Assembly (NCBI GenBank): GCA_037389465.1
Contig: JAZARR010000179.1
Span: forward strand, 6,662,001-6,726,000
Source of the DNA: Baylisascaris procyonis
Taxonomy: Eukaryota > Nematoda > Chromadorea > Rhabditida > Ascarididae
DNA length: 64,000 bases
Reading direction: 5' to 3'
Part shown: piece after piece, positions 36,459 through 48,460 of the stretch
Position numbering within the stretch: the stretch's first letter is position 1
Layout: the number at the start of each line of letters is the position of its first letter
Notes under the pieces: model-generated
Databases searched by the model: none
The model's input: only the letters and a program-made list of their open reading frames with translations
What the model was told of the DNA's origin: nothing
Program-made: the position numbers and the translations under genes

Positions 36459-38367
36459 GTTCGTTGCCTTATACAACTTACTATTCTTTAGTAAATATGT
36501 TATTTTATTTGGCTAGCTCTTCTTGCACCAATTTGCATAGCCTAATGAGAGACGAGGTTTTTATTGGTAAAGAGGGATTGTGTTTGCTGAACGATACGGA
36601 GAGAGGACTTGAATATCGTAGTATTTGAGCTGATGGTTTGTGTAATAATTAGAATACCTAAGTAGTCTGTATAATAATTGGATACCTAAGTAATGTGATT
36701 TTCATCTCTTCAGCTGCTCATATTAGAAAATAAACTATTGTTCTAAGTTAGTGAAATATTGCTTGAATTTTCGAAGCAATTATACGGCTTTTCATTGAAT
36801 GATATAATTGCCAGTTTTCTTTAAATTTCTTACTCAAAAGTCATATTGCGTTCATATGCGAGGTATTTGTCTGTGAAGCGCTATATATCCTTCTAATACC
36901 CTTGATTGTGACAAGGGATTTATTTCTTATTAGGAAGCTTTTCAGTTCATTAAGAAAACTGGGTCAAATTTTTGAAAATTTTATTAGCACGACTTGTGTT
37001 TATGTAGTTGGCACGACCTCTATTTGGTTAGTTAAAGTGAAATTTATGTACGCTGTTATTTTTGAATAAGGTAATTGTATTTGGCAAGTCGTTTATTGAG
37101 GCAGTTTCGGACTTTCTAGACTTACTTTTGATCAATTGCTCATTGAATTCGTGCTTTATTTATTCATTGTTCTCCCAAGATATTTGGATCGGCTTTTGTT
37201 TATTCGGTATTCATGCTGATCTCTACACCTATTCGATGACCAAATTTAATCAGAGCGCTTCCTTGAATATATAATGAAGTTGTTCGATTTCGAGTATTTC
37301 CTTTGTTGATCGTGCTTATCTAATAAGTTTTCCTCGAAAGCCTTTCAGTTGATCACTTGTATATTTCATAATATTTGTCCGATTCCTTCTTCGGACACAT
37401 TATTGTCGTTCACGTTAGCAACAGAAACGTTAGTTGGATGAATTCTGATAAATGTATGTGTCTATGTATATCTTTGCAATTCCATAAATGAGGATCTAAA
37501 CATGAAATCCGCATTAGTAAACGATGTGTTAGTGAGCGTTTTGTATCACTAAATTTTATGCACTCCTGCATAATGAAGTCATTATAAAGCTTGAAATTAT
37601 GAATATTCAAATTTCTATGTATGTGCATTTACTTGATTTTTTTTTTCAGCTTGTTTAAACTCATTTTCAATTAACGTTCAAGTTGATACGGTTGGTTGCA
37701 ATGTAAATACTGCGTATCAGCGCTAGAATAGGCTGTTGCTTTTGTCTTCATCATTTGAAAGATAGGTAGATAGATGAAAGAGAGACAAAGGCATGAATGT
37801 AAAGAGGTTAGAAGGCGAGAATGGAATGAAATGAGCGTATGAAAAGATGAAGTGGTGGGGGAAGGGAGAGGGAAGGAGAAGAGGTCAAATGGCTTCGCTT
37901 GACACTCTTGTTCTATTAAATTTACTATGCCTTTCAGCATCCCTGTTTAAGGGTATACTTTTAGATTTTTGGAGTCTGTCACGTACACTTTTTCGAAGAT
38001 ATTCTTTAGCTGCTTTTGTTTACGAATACAGAAGAGCAAATAAAAATGTTCAGTATAAATGAAAGCATTTTACTTCTGAAATTTCTAATACTGGAAAGTA
38101 TATGCAAATGCGATGAGAAGAAATGAAACCCTGAAGGGGCTTTTACTTTGTCCTTCTCTCACTCAATCATATTCCTTCATTCAACGTTGATCACCCCTAT
38201 TTCGTTTATTGATTTTACTTTATTGATTTTATTGAATTTGAAGAGGGGCAAATAAGTTCAGCCCCAAACGAACAATAAAAGGGGAAGGGATGGGCTGTAG
38301 GCGAGGGGGGGGGGTGAGAGAGAAAGAAAGGGAGCTGGCATTCGAATTCACCTTAGTCAAATTACAG
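36459..38367. other. No gene recognised
   Basis: AT-rich, with a short duplicated block near 36640-36690 (ATAATTxGxATACCTAAGTA twice) and a purine-rich zone at 37850-37885. Confidence 0.4.
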
Positions 38368-38462
38368 GGATGGCTTCAACACCGGTAAGGCAATCGAAAT
38401 TGAGAGCCATCGATGTCGTAGGATCGCCGTGTTCTTCTGCTGCAGAAATGCATTCTGCTCAG
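38368..38462 (+). CDS. Candidate exon, possibly with start codon
   Basis: Acceptor AAATTACAG, donor CTCAG|GTCAGT. From ATG at 38370 the frame is open in phase 0 to the donor: MASTPVRQSKLRAIDVVG, then SPCSSAAEMHSAQ. The ATG so near the acceptor could mark a first coding exon after a 5' UTR intron or a trans-splice site. It could equally be an internal Met. No family was recognised. It sits directly after a G-run tract (38305-38314). Confidence 0.4.
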
Positions 38463-40401
38463 GTCAGTGATATTTGAATGATTTTTGTGCGTTTTTTTTA
38501 TAAATTTTTGTAGTGATGTTGCACCTAGAAGGAAATTTAAGAGTAAAAATGTTTTGGTTGAGTTGTTGTGAGTGTTGAAATGACACGAAGGAGTGGATGA
38601 TTCCGATTATGAATGTGTAATTTCAGGTCCTCCATCCCTCTCCTCCCCCACCATCTTCCTTATCACCCAAATTGGGAGGTGCTTTTATTTTCTGCGATCA
38701 CGATGTGCGATTGAAAGGAAATCCTGAATTGCAGGGGAGGTGAAGGATGGGGGATGTATAGGGCGGGCATTCGAAATATCCTAGTTAATTCTCTCTTATT
38801 CGATGTTTCAGTAAGAGTGCCTTTTAAATGTGTAATTTTCTGGACTTCTCATTATAATCTGATCTTCAGCTTAAAAAAAAAAAAAAATTAAGGGAACAGT
38901 TGTAGATATACAGACGTCCTCTTCCTCCTCTCCCCCTCCCCATCCCCTTCATGCCGCTCATATCCTCTCAGAATGGTTATCTTGAACTGAGTAATTTGGA
39001 CGGGTTTTATGTACTGAATTTGACTAATTTACCGTGTAGAATACGGAAATAAAAAGAATGATTTTTGTTGTAAAGTGTCATTTATTATTTAACATTGAAG
39101 TTTATTAAGCACAAGATTTGCTCAGTGCTAGTTTAGATGAAAGAAATGCTCCTCTCACATAGACTTGAAGCGTTTCGTATATGCTTGCTTATGAGTGCGT
39201 ATTGACGAAAAAGAGAGGGAGGGAGAGAGAAAAAAGGAAGAAAAGAAAAGGGAAAAGATGGGATTTGAGGTGAAAGAATTGGAACTGTTGTATTTTTGTT
39301 GATATTTGAAAGAACTTCCTTTTTTTGGGGCAATGAATGCATTATTCATTTTATTTCAGCAACAAGTATCGATACCGCTACGCTAATCAATTTACTGCGT
39401 AAGTTATTTGTTCTTATTTTTAATAATGTTGTTGTGACTCGCCTTTTTAAAGAAAAATTTTAGTTGTTTTATCGGAGGTAATAAAAAATACTATTAAAAG
39501 ATTGATTCGAAGACATGAAAAAAAAAAACTGATGCACACTTTTTTATTGTTAATAATGTCATCGGTATGAAAATATTGAATGATTTATTTATTTAATTAA
39601 TTATTTTTTGTTATTTTAGATAGTGTAATCCTTATTTTATTTATTAATATAATGGATCTTTTTTGTGATATTTTCATTTGTAATGAGGAGGAAGAAATAA
39701 TCTCCAAAAGAGGAATATCCAGCTTGAATAAGTTCTATTTTTTTCGAGGTTTCTAGCAAGTATAATCGAAGAAATCAAAATTGTTGAGAAGAAAACAGAA
39801 AGAGAGAGTCATCCATAAAGAAGGATATCAATATCTGGATGATTCTTGTCCTTCTTCATCATCGATAAAGCCTGTTGGTGGAAAAGGAAAAAATTGAAAG
39901 TAACAAGGGAGTGTTTTGATCGAGGGACCTATAACATTTGGAGCTGTAAAGACTATAAGAAAAAGAAATAAAGCGAGTTAAGGTTTGTCGATTCGCAGTG
40001 ATTCTCAAGCTTTTCTTCATATTAGTTTTACTGTTTCATAAAAAAAGTTGAGGACGGAGGCACTACAATTGCTTTTCTAGAGGTCTAAAACGAAAGCGAG
40101 ATCGAGCCTGAGACTTTGAGTGTGATAGGACCTCTTTGAAGATGGACAAAAGGCAATGCATGCTTGAGGTCCCCCAAAGGGCCTTATCAGGCATGGTTGT
40201 AACAACTTTAGTATCCTGATAGCAATGAGGTGATGTTCATGTCCTAGTTGCTGTCTTCGCCGATCCTGTTATCTAATAATTTTCATCGGAATCACCTCGC
40301 AGTAGTTCGCTAAACCGAATCTCTATCCTTCTCCCTTTATTGTCCATTTTAAGTAATTTGAAGAGAACGTAATCCCTCCAGGAATAACCTCAAATATTTA
40401 G
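38463..40401. other. Probable intron; one possible 39-base exon
   Basis: Only 39360-39398, between ATTTCAG and ACTGC|GTAAGT, looks exon-like. One of its frames (ATSIDTATLINLL) is open, but not in phase with the exon upstream. Confidence 0.35.
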
Positions 40402-40526
40402 GTGGTGATGTTGCGACGGCGGCAGTATATGTCCAGCAGCCAACAGAAAGGAATGCAGCAGATGAAAACTCGATTGCCACACACGTCGCAAATGATGGAT
40501 CCTGCCAAGGTGGATTCATATCTCCG
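40402..40526 (+). CDS. Candidate exon, unrecognised
   Basis: Acceptor AAATATTTAG, donor CTCCG|GTATGA. Two frames are open throughout: one Gln/Met-rich (RRRQYMSSSQQKGMQQMKTR), one Ala/Thr-rich (DVATAAVYVQQPTERNAADE). Higher G+C than flanks supports an exon. The frame is undecided. Confidence 0.4.
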
Positions 40527-41779
40527 GTATGACTTTATTTTTAATTGCAGATCTCTTATTCGCTTGCTTATAACGTCCTCATTGATTCTGATACTGCCGC
40601 ATTTATTTCCTTAAGGTGTTTTTATATACTGTTGGTTGCCGGATTGGTAACCGTTTATTTCTGTGTTTGTAATAGTGGCGCTATGATACTTGTGTGGTAG
40701 GGTACTTGCGCCATTTGGCAGATGTGGCATTGTGTGATGTGAAACTGATGAATCGTTGAAGCACATTTATATGTCGAGTGCTTATTGTGAAATATGGGAA
40801 GGGGAGAAAGGGGCTGCAGGAGAAGTTAGAAAAACTGAAATAGAAGGTCCATAAATATATAAGATTACGCGAAATCTGTTTTTTTAGTGGCATTGAATCG
40901 ATTTTTTTCCTTTGAACTTCTTTAGTAATAGTTTGATGCAGTTTAAAATGGCTAGAAAACCGAATTTGTGCTTTCCCATTTGCTTTTTGTATATATTTCG
41001 TAATGTCGGTGTATGTTATGAAATGTTTCCGACGATTCTTTGTTGGAATCAGGACAGAATTTCTTTTAATATGTCGACTCCTAGGTAACGGGTATGACAA
41101 AATTTGTGATTTAAATAAATAGACATTAAACTTTATAATAAATTTATATATATTTATGTAAAAATTGTGAGTAATTTTACATAGTAAAAATAAATAAGAA
41201 AGTGAGAGTGCAGTGATTGTGATAATATTGGCATTTTGAAACGACTTATGCACTAGTTGAATTAGCAAATGCCAATTTGGAGTAGTGCTTCTTTGCTTGG
41301 ACTATTTCATCGATTACGGCATGAATTTAGAAATAAAAAGGAATAGGGTTTGGGGGGATTGGAGAAGAGAGTGGGAAGGGTAATAGATTTTCTTTTTGCA
41401 TATATTCTTCACACCGAAGAATATATGCAAATTGTTGTTTAAATATAGGCAAATTTTATCTGCATAGGGTTATTTATTTAAGGGATCGTCTATGGTTAAG
41501 CGCAAATAATCCTTTTTTTTTCTTATTTTTCTCAAAGAAACTGTTTTTTAATTTTTTTTTTTGAATTTTTTCAGTTTAATTTTCAATATTCTTGAACTCT
41601 GTGGTTTGAATCGTGCGCATTTTTTTCTTTTTTTTTACATATCTCTCTATTTCTGCTTCCTATCTATTTTAATCAATAGTGCATCCTTCATTTTGCTTCA
41701 CTTTTGCTTGCTATAGTTCGTCGCTTATATTTTCGCTTATGTGCAGTTTTGTTGACTTGAAAATATTTTAATTCGATGC
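40527..41779. other. No supported gene
   Basis: A 195-codon minus-strand open frame (40681-41268) rich in Lys, Asn and Ile lies here. I see no family, so it is treated as chance. A perfect hairpin at 41396-41430 is listed separately. Confidence 0.35.
41396..41430. other. Perfect 14-bp hairpin
   Basis: TTGCATATATTCTT and AAGAATATATGCAA are exact inverted copies around the loop CACACCG. Function unknown. Confidence 0.85.
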
Positions 41780-44180
41780 GAAATATGGTATTGAAGGTGC
41801 TACGTTTGCGGTTAAAAGATGAGAGGTGTTTTAATGTTATGAGAGTTGTGATCGCATTCTTACTAATGGGGAATTGCACGCTATTTAGAGAATCTTGACT
41901 GATAGTTTTATGGGTTGCATTGCTGAGCCTTTTACTCCGTTTGTCAGCCAATGCAGTAAATACCCAAATATGGTATTGAAGGTGCTACGTTTGCGGTTAA
42001 AAGATGAGAGGTGTTTTAATGTTATGAGAGTTGTGATCGCATTCTTACTAATGGGGAATTGCACGCTATTTAGAGAATCTTGACTGATAGTTTTATGGGT
42101 TGCATTGCTGAGCCTTTTACTCCGTTTGTCAGCCAATGCAGTAAATACCCAAATATGATATTAAAGGTGCTACATTTGCGGTTAAAAGATGAGAGGTGTT
42201 TTAATGTTATGAGGGTTGTGATCGCATTCTTACTAATGGGGAATTGCACGCTACTTAGAGAATCTTGACTGATAGTTTTATGAGTTGCATTGCTGAGCCT
42301 TTTACTCCCTTTGTCAGCCAGTGCAGTAAATACCCAAATATGATATTAAAGGTGCTACATTTGCGGTTAAAAGATGAGAGGTGTTTTAATGTTATGAGGG
42401 TTGTGATCGTATTCTTACTAATGGGGAATTGCATGCTATTTAGAGAATCTTGACTAATAGTTTTATGAGTTGCATTGCTGAGCCTTTTACTCCGTTTGTC
42501 AGCCAATGCAGTAAATACCCAAATATGATATTAAAGGTGCTACATTTGCGGTTAAAAGATGAGAGGTGTTTTAATGTTATGAGAGTTGTGATCGCATTCT
42601 TACTAATGGGGAATTGCATGCTATTTAGAGAATCTTGACTAATAGTTTTATGAGTTGCATTGCTGAGCCTTTTACTCCGTTTGTCAGCCAATGCAGTAAA
42701 TACCCAAATATGATATTAAAGGTGCTACATTTGCGGTTAAAAGATGAGAGGTGTTTTAATGTTATGAGAGTTGTGATCGCATTCTTACTAATGGGGAATC
42801 GCACGCTACTTAGAGAATCTTGACTGATAGTTTTATGAGTTACATTGCTGAGCCTTTTACTCCCTTTGTCAGCCAATGCAGTAAATACCCAAATATGATA
42901 TTAAAGGTGCTACATTTGCGGTTAAAAGATGAGAGGTGTTTTAATGTTATGAGAGTTGTGATCGCATTCTTACTAATGGGGAATTGCATGCTATTTAGAG
43001 AATCTTGACTAATAGTTTTATGAGTTGCATTGCTGAGCCTTTTACTCCCTTTGTCAGCCAATGCAGTAAATACCCAAATATGATATTAAAGGTGCTACAT
43101 TTGCGGTTAAAAGATGAGAGGTGTTTTAATGTTATGAGAGTTGTGATCGCATTCTTACTAATGGGGAATTGCATGCTATTTAGAGAATCTTGACTAATAG
43201 TTTTATGAGTTGCATTGCTGAGCCTTTTACTCCCTTTGTCAGCCAATGCAGTAAATACCCAAATATGATATTAAAGGTGCTACATTTGCGGTTAAAAGAT
43301 GAGAGTTGTTTTAATGTTATGAGAGTTGTGATCGCATTCTTACTAATGGGGAATTGCATGCTATTTAGAGAATCTTGACTAATAGTTTTATGAGTTGCAT
43401 TGCTGAGCCTTTTACTCCCTTTGTCAGCCAATGCAGTAAATACCCAAATATGATATTAAAGGTGCTACATTTGCGGTTAAAAGATGAGAGGTGTTTTAAT
43501 GTTATGAGAGTTGTGATCGCATTCTTACTAATGGGGAATTGCATGCTATTTAGAGAATCTTGACTAATAGTTTTATGAGTTGCATTGCTGAGCCTTTTAC
43601 TCCCTTTGTCAGCCAATGCAGTAAATACCCAAATATGATATTAAAGGTGCTACATTTGCGGTTAAAAGATGAGAGGTGTTTTAATGTTATGAGAGTTGTG
43701 ATCGCATTCTTACTAATGGGGAATTGCATGCTATTTAGAGAATCTTGACTAATAGTTTTATGAGTTGCATTGCTGAGCCTTTTACTCCCTTTGTCAGCCA
43801 ATGCAGTAAATACCCAAATATGATATTAAAGGTGCTACATTTGCGGTTAAAAGATGAGAGGTGTTTTAATGTTATGAGAGTTGTGATCGCATTCTTACTA
43901 ATGGGGAATTGCATGCTATTTAGAGAATCTTGACTAATAGTTTTATGAGTTGCATTGCTGAGCCTTTTACTCCCTTTGTCAGCCAATGCAGTAAATACCC
44001 AAATATGATATTAAAGGTGCTACATTTGCGGTTAAAAGATGAGAGGTGTTTTAATGTTATGAGAGTTGTGATCGCATTCTTACTAATGGGGAATTGCACG
44101 CTACTTAGAGAATCTTGACTGATAGTTTTATGAGTTACATTGCTGAGCCTTTTACTCCCTTTGTCAGCCAGTGCAGTGAA
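41780..44180. repeat. 185-bp satellite, 13 copies
   Basis: Thirteen head-to-tail copies start near AAATATGRTATTRAAGGTGC and end CCAATGCAGTAAATACCC. The first two copies and the last one or two carry diagnostic substitutions (for example TATGGTATTGAAGG in the first copies, TTACATTGC in the last). Copies from about 43005 to 43930 are nearly identical. Each copy holds a 62-codon plus frame and, across the junction, an 83-codon minus frame. As 185 is not a multiple of three, neither can extend along the array, so I regard both as by-products of repetition. Confidence 0.95.
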
Positions 44181-44828
44181 TACTCATCTTTTACAACAGT
44201 TTTAGGTAAGGTTTGGACTGATGCAAAAGTGCAAAGGTAGAGATTTTTATACCCGAGACGGTGGGAAATATTTGCGGGTAAATTTAGCATTCAGAGTATA
44301 GCGTGACTGTTTAATTGATTCAATATATATCATGTGAGCAGGTGCTATCAGCGCGCATGGGTGTGTGATAGTGATGTGAAGTAAATTTATTGCAATTTTC
44401 CACGTGGATTCCACCTCGAGGGAGGAATTTGTATCGGTGAGTGAGTGGATAATCTTAACTTGTAATGTGATAAGCAATCGAAAGAGTTGTTTACGATTGG
44501 GGTCTTATTAAAAAATAGTTTTAAGGTATTAGTTTGGAGTTAAAAAGTATAAAAATAAAAAATACTAAAAATATTTTTTTTGAGTAATAATGAAACGGCT
44601 TTCGAAATATGATTGTTGTGAAATTTTGGTATAAATTTCTCTCGTTCGTAGTGAAAAGGTTTTGGGTTCAATGAGAAGGTAAATCATAGAGTGGAAAGAT
44701 TTGTAATGGTTGTAACGAATTGTTGGAATAAAGGTTTTGGTATTGAAAAAGAGTGGTAAATTTGGATCGTTAAGTGTGCAATTGTTGGTACTAAGAGTAC
44801 GGTTTAGTTTGTTAATTAATTAATTAAT

Positions 44829-44891
<63 letters not shown>

Positions 44892-44988
44892 TTTTTTCAT
44901 TTTTTGTATTTAATCATTTCTTTTTTCGTTTCTAAGAGAAATTAGTAGACTATGCCAATATTAGTGAGTTTATTAATGAATTTTATAG
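44181..44988. other. Intron or intergenic
   Basis: AT-rich DNA leading to the EGF exon. It includes the TTTA microsatellite. Confidence 0.4.
44817..44892 (+). repeat. (ATTT)n microsatellite
   Basis: Begins as repeats of TTAA then becomes about 15 perfect TTTA repeats. Confidence 0.9.
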
Positions 44989-45092
44989 ATGTTGATGAGT
45001 GCGCAACGATGGGCACATGCGCACCGAAGTGTACCCACACACCTGATGGGTACATCTGCGATGCTATGTGGGAATCGACCTATTATGGGAAA
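44989..45092 (+). CDS. Calcium-binding EGF-like domain exon
   Basis: Acceptor TTTTATAG, donor GGGAAA|GTAAGT. With a split first codon the frame reads DVDECATMGTCAPKCTHTPD then GYIC. This matches the cbEGF consensus D-x-D-E-C...C...C...G-Y-x-C, including the calcium-ligand D-x-D-E start. The next expected element, C-x-C followed by x-G, appears only after a one-base frame change (TGC GA- TGC TAT GTG GGA, read C-x-CYVGIDLLWE). Such modules occur in extracellular parts of LDL-receptor-family proteins, fibrillins and others. The following exon favours the LDL-receptor type. Confidence 0.75.
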
Positions 45093-45520
45093 GTAAGTTC
45101 TTAGTAAAATTGGGAATTTGGTGGAATAGGCTTCTGCTTTCCTGAAAAGACGAATGGGGGGAATTGTTTTAGGTCACTCAAAATTACCGATTACATATTA
45201 TGAGTAAAGTTTGCTGATTATATTTATTGTAAGGTTGTCGAACGTTAATGTTATCACTTTATTGTTCTTGTGTTCGTCGATAGTTAGGGTATGACTGAAG
45301 TGCGTTTAATAAATAGGTCTTGTCTGATGCGTTAGTACGAATGATCTCTATGAGTACGAAATATCCTCTTTCATCTTTCTGAATCTATTTATATCTTTTC
45401 TTTAGTAAGAAGTAAACTTTATTGGGGTTAATTGTGACTTCTGCTTGAAAAGGGTAGAAACTTTTGACGGCTGATCGGCTGCAAAATTCATATTGTGTAT
45501 TTTATTGTTTTGTTTTGTAG

Positions 45521-45610
45521 GTCATCGAATGACGGACCGAAGGTCTTATCAGGAAAGAACCTGGACCACTATCGGCAGGCTCGAATCGACCGTTATATGG
45601 ACTTCACAAG
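45521..45610 (+). CDS. Candidate exon following the EGF module (LDL-receptor-like?)
   Basis: Acceptor TGTTTTGTAG; donor uncertain (CACAA|GTTGGA). Reads SSNDGPKVLSGKNLDHYRQA then RIDRY. In LDL-receptor relatives the EGF module before a beta-propeller ends with Cys, a short acidic loop, P-x-L-L, and a basic I-R-x-I stretch. GPKVL...YRQARI has that outline, but no YWTD repeat was found downstream, so this is inference. Confidence 0.4.
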
Positions 45611-46821
45611 TTGGAGACTTTTGTATGCTTTTATTCCCTCGTCGTTAATGCGTCTATGTTTCAAAGTGTTGGGGTAATTTTGTTCATGAGTCTCCTATTA
45701 GGGTCAGCCATTGCTTCATAAAGCTAAGTGGATTCTGGGTTGACTCTTGAATCGAGGGAAAAAAATTTGTTTATATATCTTTATAGAGTTCTTATTTATG
45801 GTGTGGGAAGAACGGGAAATCCCATCTATTTAGGGAAGAACACTGTTGTGTAGCTCATGTAGTCTCTACGTCCTTTATTGCCTTCCTAGCATATAGAGCT
45901 AAGTTATTTGTATGAAATAAATATGCCTGCTATCTATATTAATATGCATTTTGTGTTGTATTCAAGTTTAGCGTCTTGTGATTTATTGTCTCCAACAGAA
46001 ATTGTTCTCTTTCACTTACCTACGTTGCTTATAATCTATTGTAACCAATATTAACAATGCGCTCATCATTCTCTTACTTGTATTGTTCAGTACTCTTTAT
46101 CGTATATTGTACTAACTCATTTATGGCGTTCAATAAAAGCTATAATTTTGAAGTGTCACGATGATGCAGTATTATGAGTGTGCATTTAATTTGATGATAT
46201 GAATGGCATCCTGAAGAAATGTGCTTCAGCACATATCAGGCATTCATATCATCCACTTCATTGAACTAACATCTCACACTATTCAAGAACAAGTCTTCCT
46301 TCCATTTCGAAATCGGTCGACACTAGCATTATTTGAGTGTTAAGATGCGGATCTTCATATTTGATCACGTTGTTCAAGGAAAAGTTCGTGTAGTTTTGCT
46401 GGAATTGTTTGTGGTTTTGAAGAAGTGCGCCGGCAAAGCGCGTTGCGGGTGGCTTTGTATCTGCTTATATGTGCGTTTACTTGTATGCCGGGGACTTTCA
46501 ACATTCGAGAATCACTGAACGCAGTTATGAAATGGAAATTGCTGATATAATGGTCTAAGTTTAGTATGAAACTTTTTGCAGATGAATTTTGCACTTAGAT
46601 GTAGTTATCATTTTAGACGCTAAAAATTGTTGAAATCCATTGCGTTGCATGCTAATGTTCTATTTTACTTGGGTTTGAGAAACAAAAATAGGCACCTCCC
46701 CCCTCCCTTTCTCATCCATTTGCACCAGTCTGTTCTGAATCCGCCTCCTTTGAGAAACCGATGGGAGTGTATAAGCAGTTAGGATTTCATTGAAGGTTAT
46801 GCTCAATTTTTGGTCGTTTAG
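45611..46821. other. Intron or intergenic with a hairpin
   Basis: Contains a possible polyadenylation-like AATAAA at about 46133 and the long hairpin at 46193-46253. No exon was recognised. Confidence 0.4.
46193..46253. other. 61-base imperfect hairpin
   Basis: GATGATATGAATG at the base pairs exactly with CATTCATATCATC. After small internal loops, CCTGA pairs with TCAGG and ATGTGCT with AGCACAT near the tip. Size and layered bulges resemble a short microRNA precursor. It could also be the remains of a small foldback element. Confidence 0.6.
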
Positions 46822-46848
46822 GCATGATCGTTGGCACTACACGTTCAG

Positions 46849-46920
46849 AGGGTTGCTGCCGACTTGAACTATGCTTTTATCATTGAGAACGTCGACTTAG
46901 CGGGAACAGTACACCTTGTT
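46849..46920 (+). CDS. Candidate exon, unrecognised
   Basis: Open frame RVAADLNYAFIIENVDLAGT then VHLV up to a strong donor (CTTGTT|GTAAGT). Acceptor is either ACGTTCAG (46848) or GTTTAG (46821); using the latter puts a TGA in frame. Alternating hydrophobic pattern suggests beta strands. Confidence 0.45.
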
Positions 46921-48007
46921 GTAAGTTGTGTTATTAGTGAACATTATTGATTGATGTAAAGGCATTACTGTATCCTTTATTGGCCAAAAGGTGCGCATTG
47001 AATAGTTAGTTGTACTGAAGAGATAGTACCCTATATCATTAAGAATCATTGCAGGTCATCTTTTTGCGCCCTATATTGCTCATCCTTATATCTTCTAATT
47101 CTATAATGTGGTATTTCAGTGAAAAAATTGCAACGAATGCCAATGAGTAGTGCTGATTACAATTAATGCGGAGTTACTTTTGATATAAGATTTGAAGGCT
47201 GTGTGTTAAATTTTATGGTTAGCAGCAGTTCAAGGGTGCATGGCAGAAGCTATATCGAACCTTTAGTCCGAAGAAATCACAAGGCCATAGTAAAGTCAGA
47301 TATGGGAGTGTGCACTTTTGTAGCCTGACAACGACTTTAAAAAGTTTTCTTATATATGATGGCTGTATATGTCTGTAAATGCAAATTGAAAAAAAATGTT
47401 TTCTCTGCATCTGAAGCTGCCTTTCATTTTCCCTGCTCTCCTTTCGAAGCCGCCCTAATCTTTTCGCTAGGAAACCCATTCTTCGCCTTTTAAAACCATT
47501 TTTCACTTAAATGGTCTTCCACTGCTCCACCTTTTTTTGGGGGAAATGAAAGTTATCGATCGTTGCTTTCGTGTGCTAAAATTTTTTAACTACATAATCT
47601 CTCCACCAGTGAACTTATCTTTCTTTTTCTTAAGAGCTTTATAAGTGTAGTTTATCTGAATTAATTCGACACCTTTTTTTGAAAAGAGTTCACTTTTAGG
47701 AAGAAAACTGAATTGTTACTCAGTGCTTTTTGTCGGGTCGGTTATAGATTGCAACCGCATCAATTCTCACAGTTTATGCGGCTCACTTTTGAGAGTATAA
47801 TTTCGATTGGCGACTCAATTCCGCCGCTATTTGATTTATACACGAAACACTTCATCCACTCAGTTTTCCATCATTTCTCAAATAACTTCATCTCAGGACT
47901 TACTTTGGCTCTCTGCGATAAGAATTTCAACGAGTTGAAGTTTTTAAGAGTGTTGAATGGTTGGTTCGGTTTAAACCATTAAGGAAACCTGATTTGTCTG
48001 ACGTTAG
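46921..48007. other. No firm gene
   Basis: An open frame at 47713-47982 (includes QPHQFSQFMRLTFESIISIG) has exon-like base composition but no clear splice sites. Confidence 0.35.
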
Positions 48008-48154
48008 GGTATCGTTACCGAGTTTTGCACTCTTGTGAATTGTTGCAAAGCAGTTTGCATACGAGGCCATTCTCTAAATGCTGCTGATTTTATTGGGAAT
48101 GCATCGGTATCGCTGAATATTGCAGTCGTCATATCGTCGCCGTTGAAGATTATG
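48008..48154 (+). CDS. Candidate exon, hydrophobic strand-rich segment
   Basis: 49 codons open from ACGTTAG| to ATG|GTATGG. It has four Cys (EFCTLVNCCKAVCIRGH) and then NAADFIGNASVSLNIAVVIS. Extracellular or membrane-proximal by composition. No family was recognised. Confidence 0.4.
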
Positions 48155-48344
48155 GTATGGGTGGTGCAGTGGGGATGGGTAGTAATATGAATCCTAAATG
48201 CGTCTGGTCTCGTAAATGCGTTGTTGATCGCAAGTTTTCTGAAATACCATTTTTCCATTCCTTGAATATATTTATTGCAGTGAGCTTTTTTAACGGTCGT
48301 GAAGAGTATTGAACAAGTTCGATATCGCATTGCCTATTTTCCAG

Positions 48345-48460
48345 CTTGCGATACGAACAATATGCCGTTAGTGGTGTTTGATGTGACGATCGCCGCTTCG
48401 AACGCATATGATGTCGATTCGGTCAATTCGAAACCGGAAATGGTTATCATTCCAATGACG
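48345..48460 (+). CDS. Candidate exon, unrecognised
   Basis: Acceptor CTATTTTCCAG, donor ATGACG|GTAACT. Reads CDTNNMPLVVFDVTIAASNA then YDVDSVNSKPEMVIIPMT. The same frame stays open upstream through the presumed intron back to a TGA at 48281, so the exon may start earlier. Beta-rich, secreted-looking sequence. Confidence 0.5.

Noticed and set aside
40681..41268. 195-codon minus-strand frame
   Set aside because: Low-complexity Lys/Asn/Ile/Ser composition typical of AT-rich non-coding DNA, no motif, no splice context. Not fully excluded.
41688..44118. 62-codon plus frames and 83-codon minus frames repeated every 185 bp
   Set aside because: The period is not a multiple of three, the frames stop in every unit, and frames on both strands are equally conserved, which reflects repeat homogeneity and not selection on protein.
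45521..45610. YWTD beta-propeller following the EGF exon
   Set aside because: No YWTD or related repeat could be found in any downstream candidate exon, so a full LDL-receptor architecture is not claimed.
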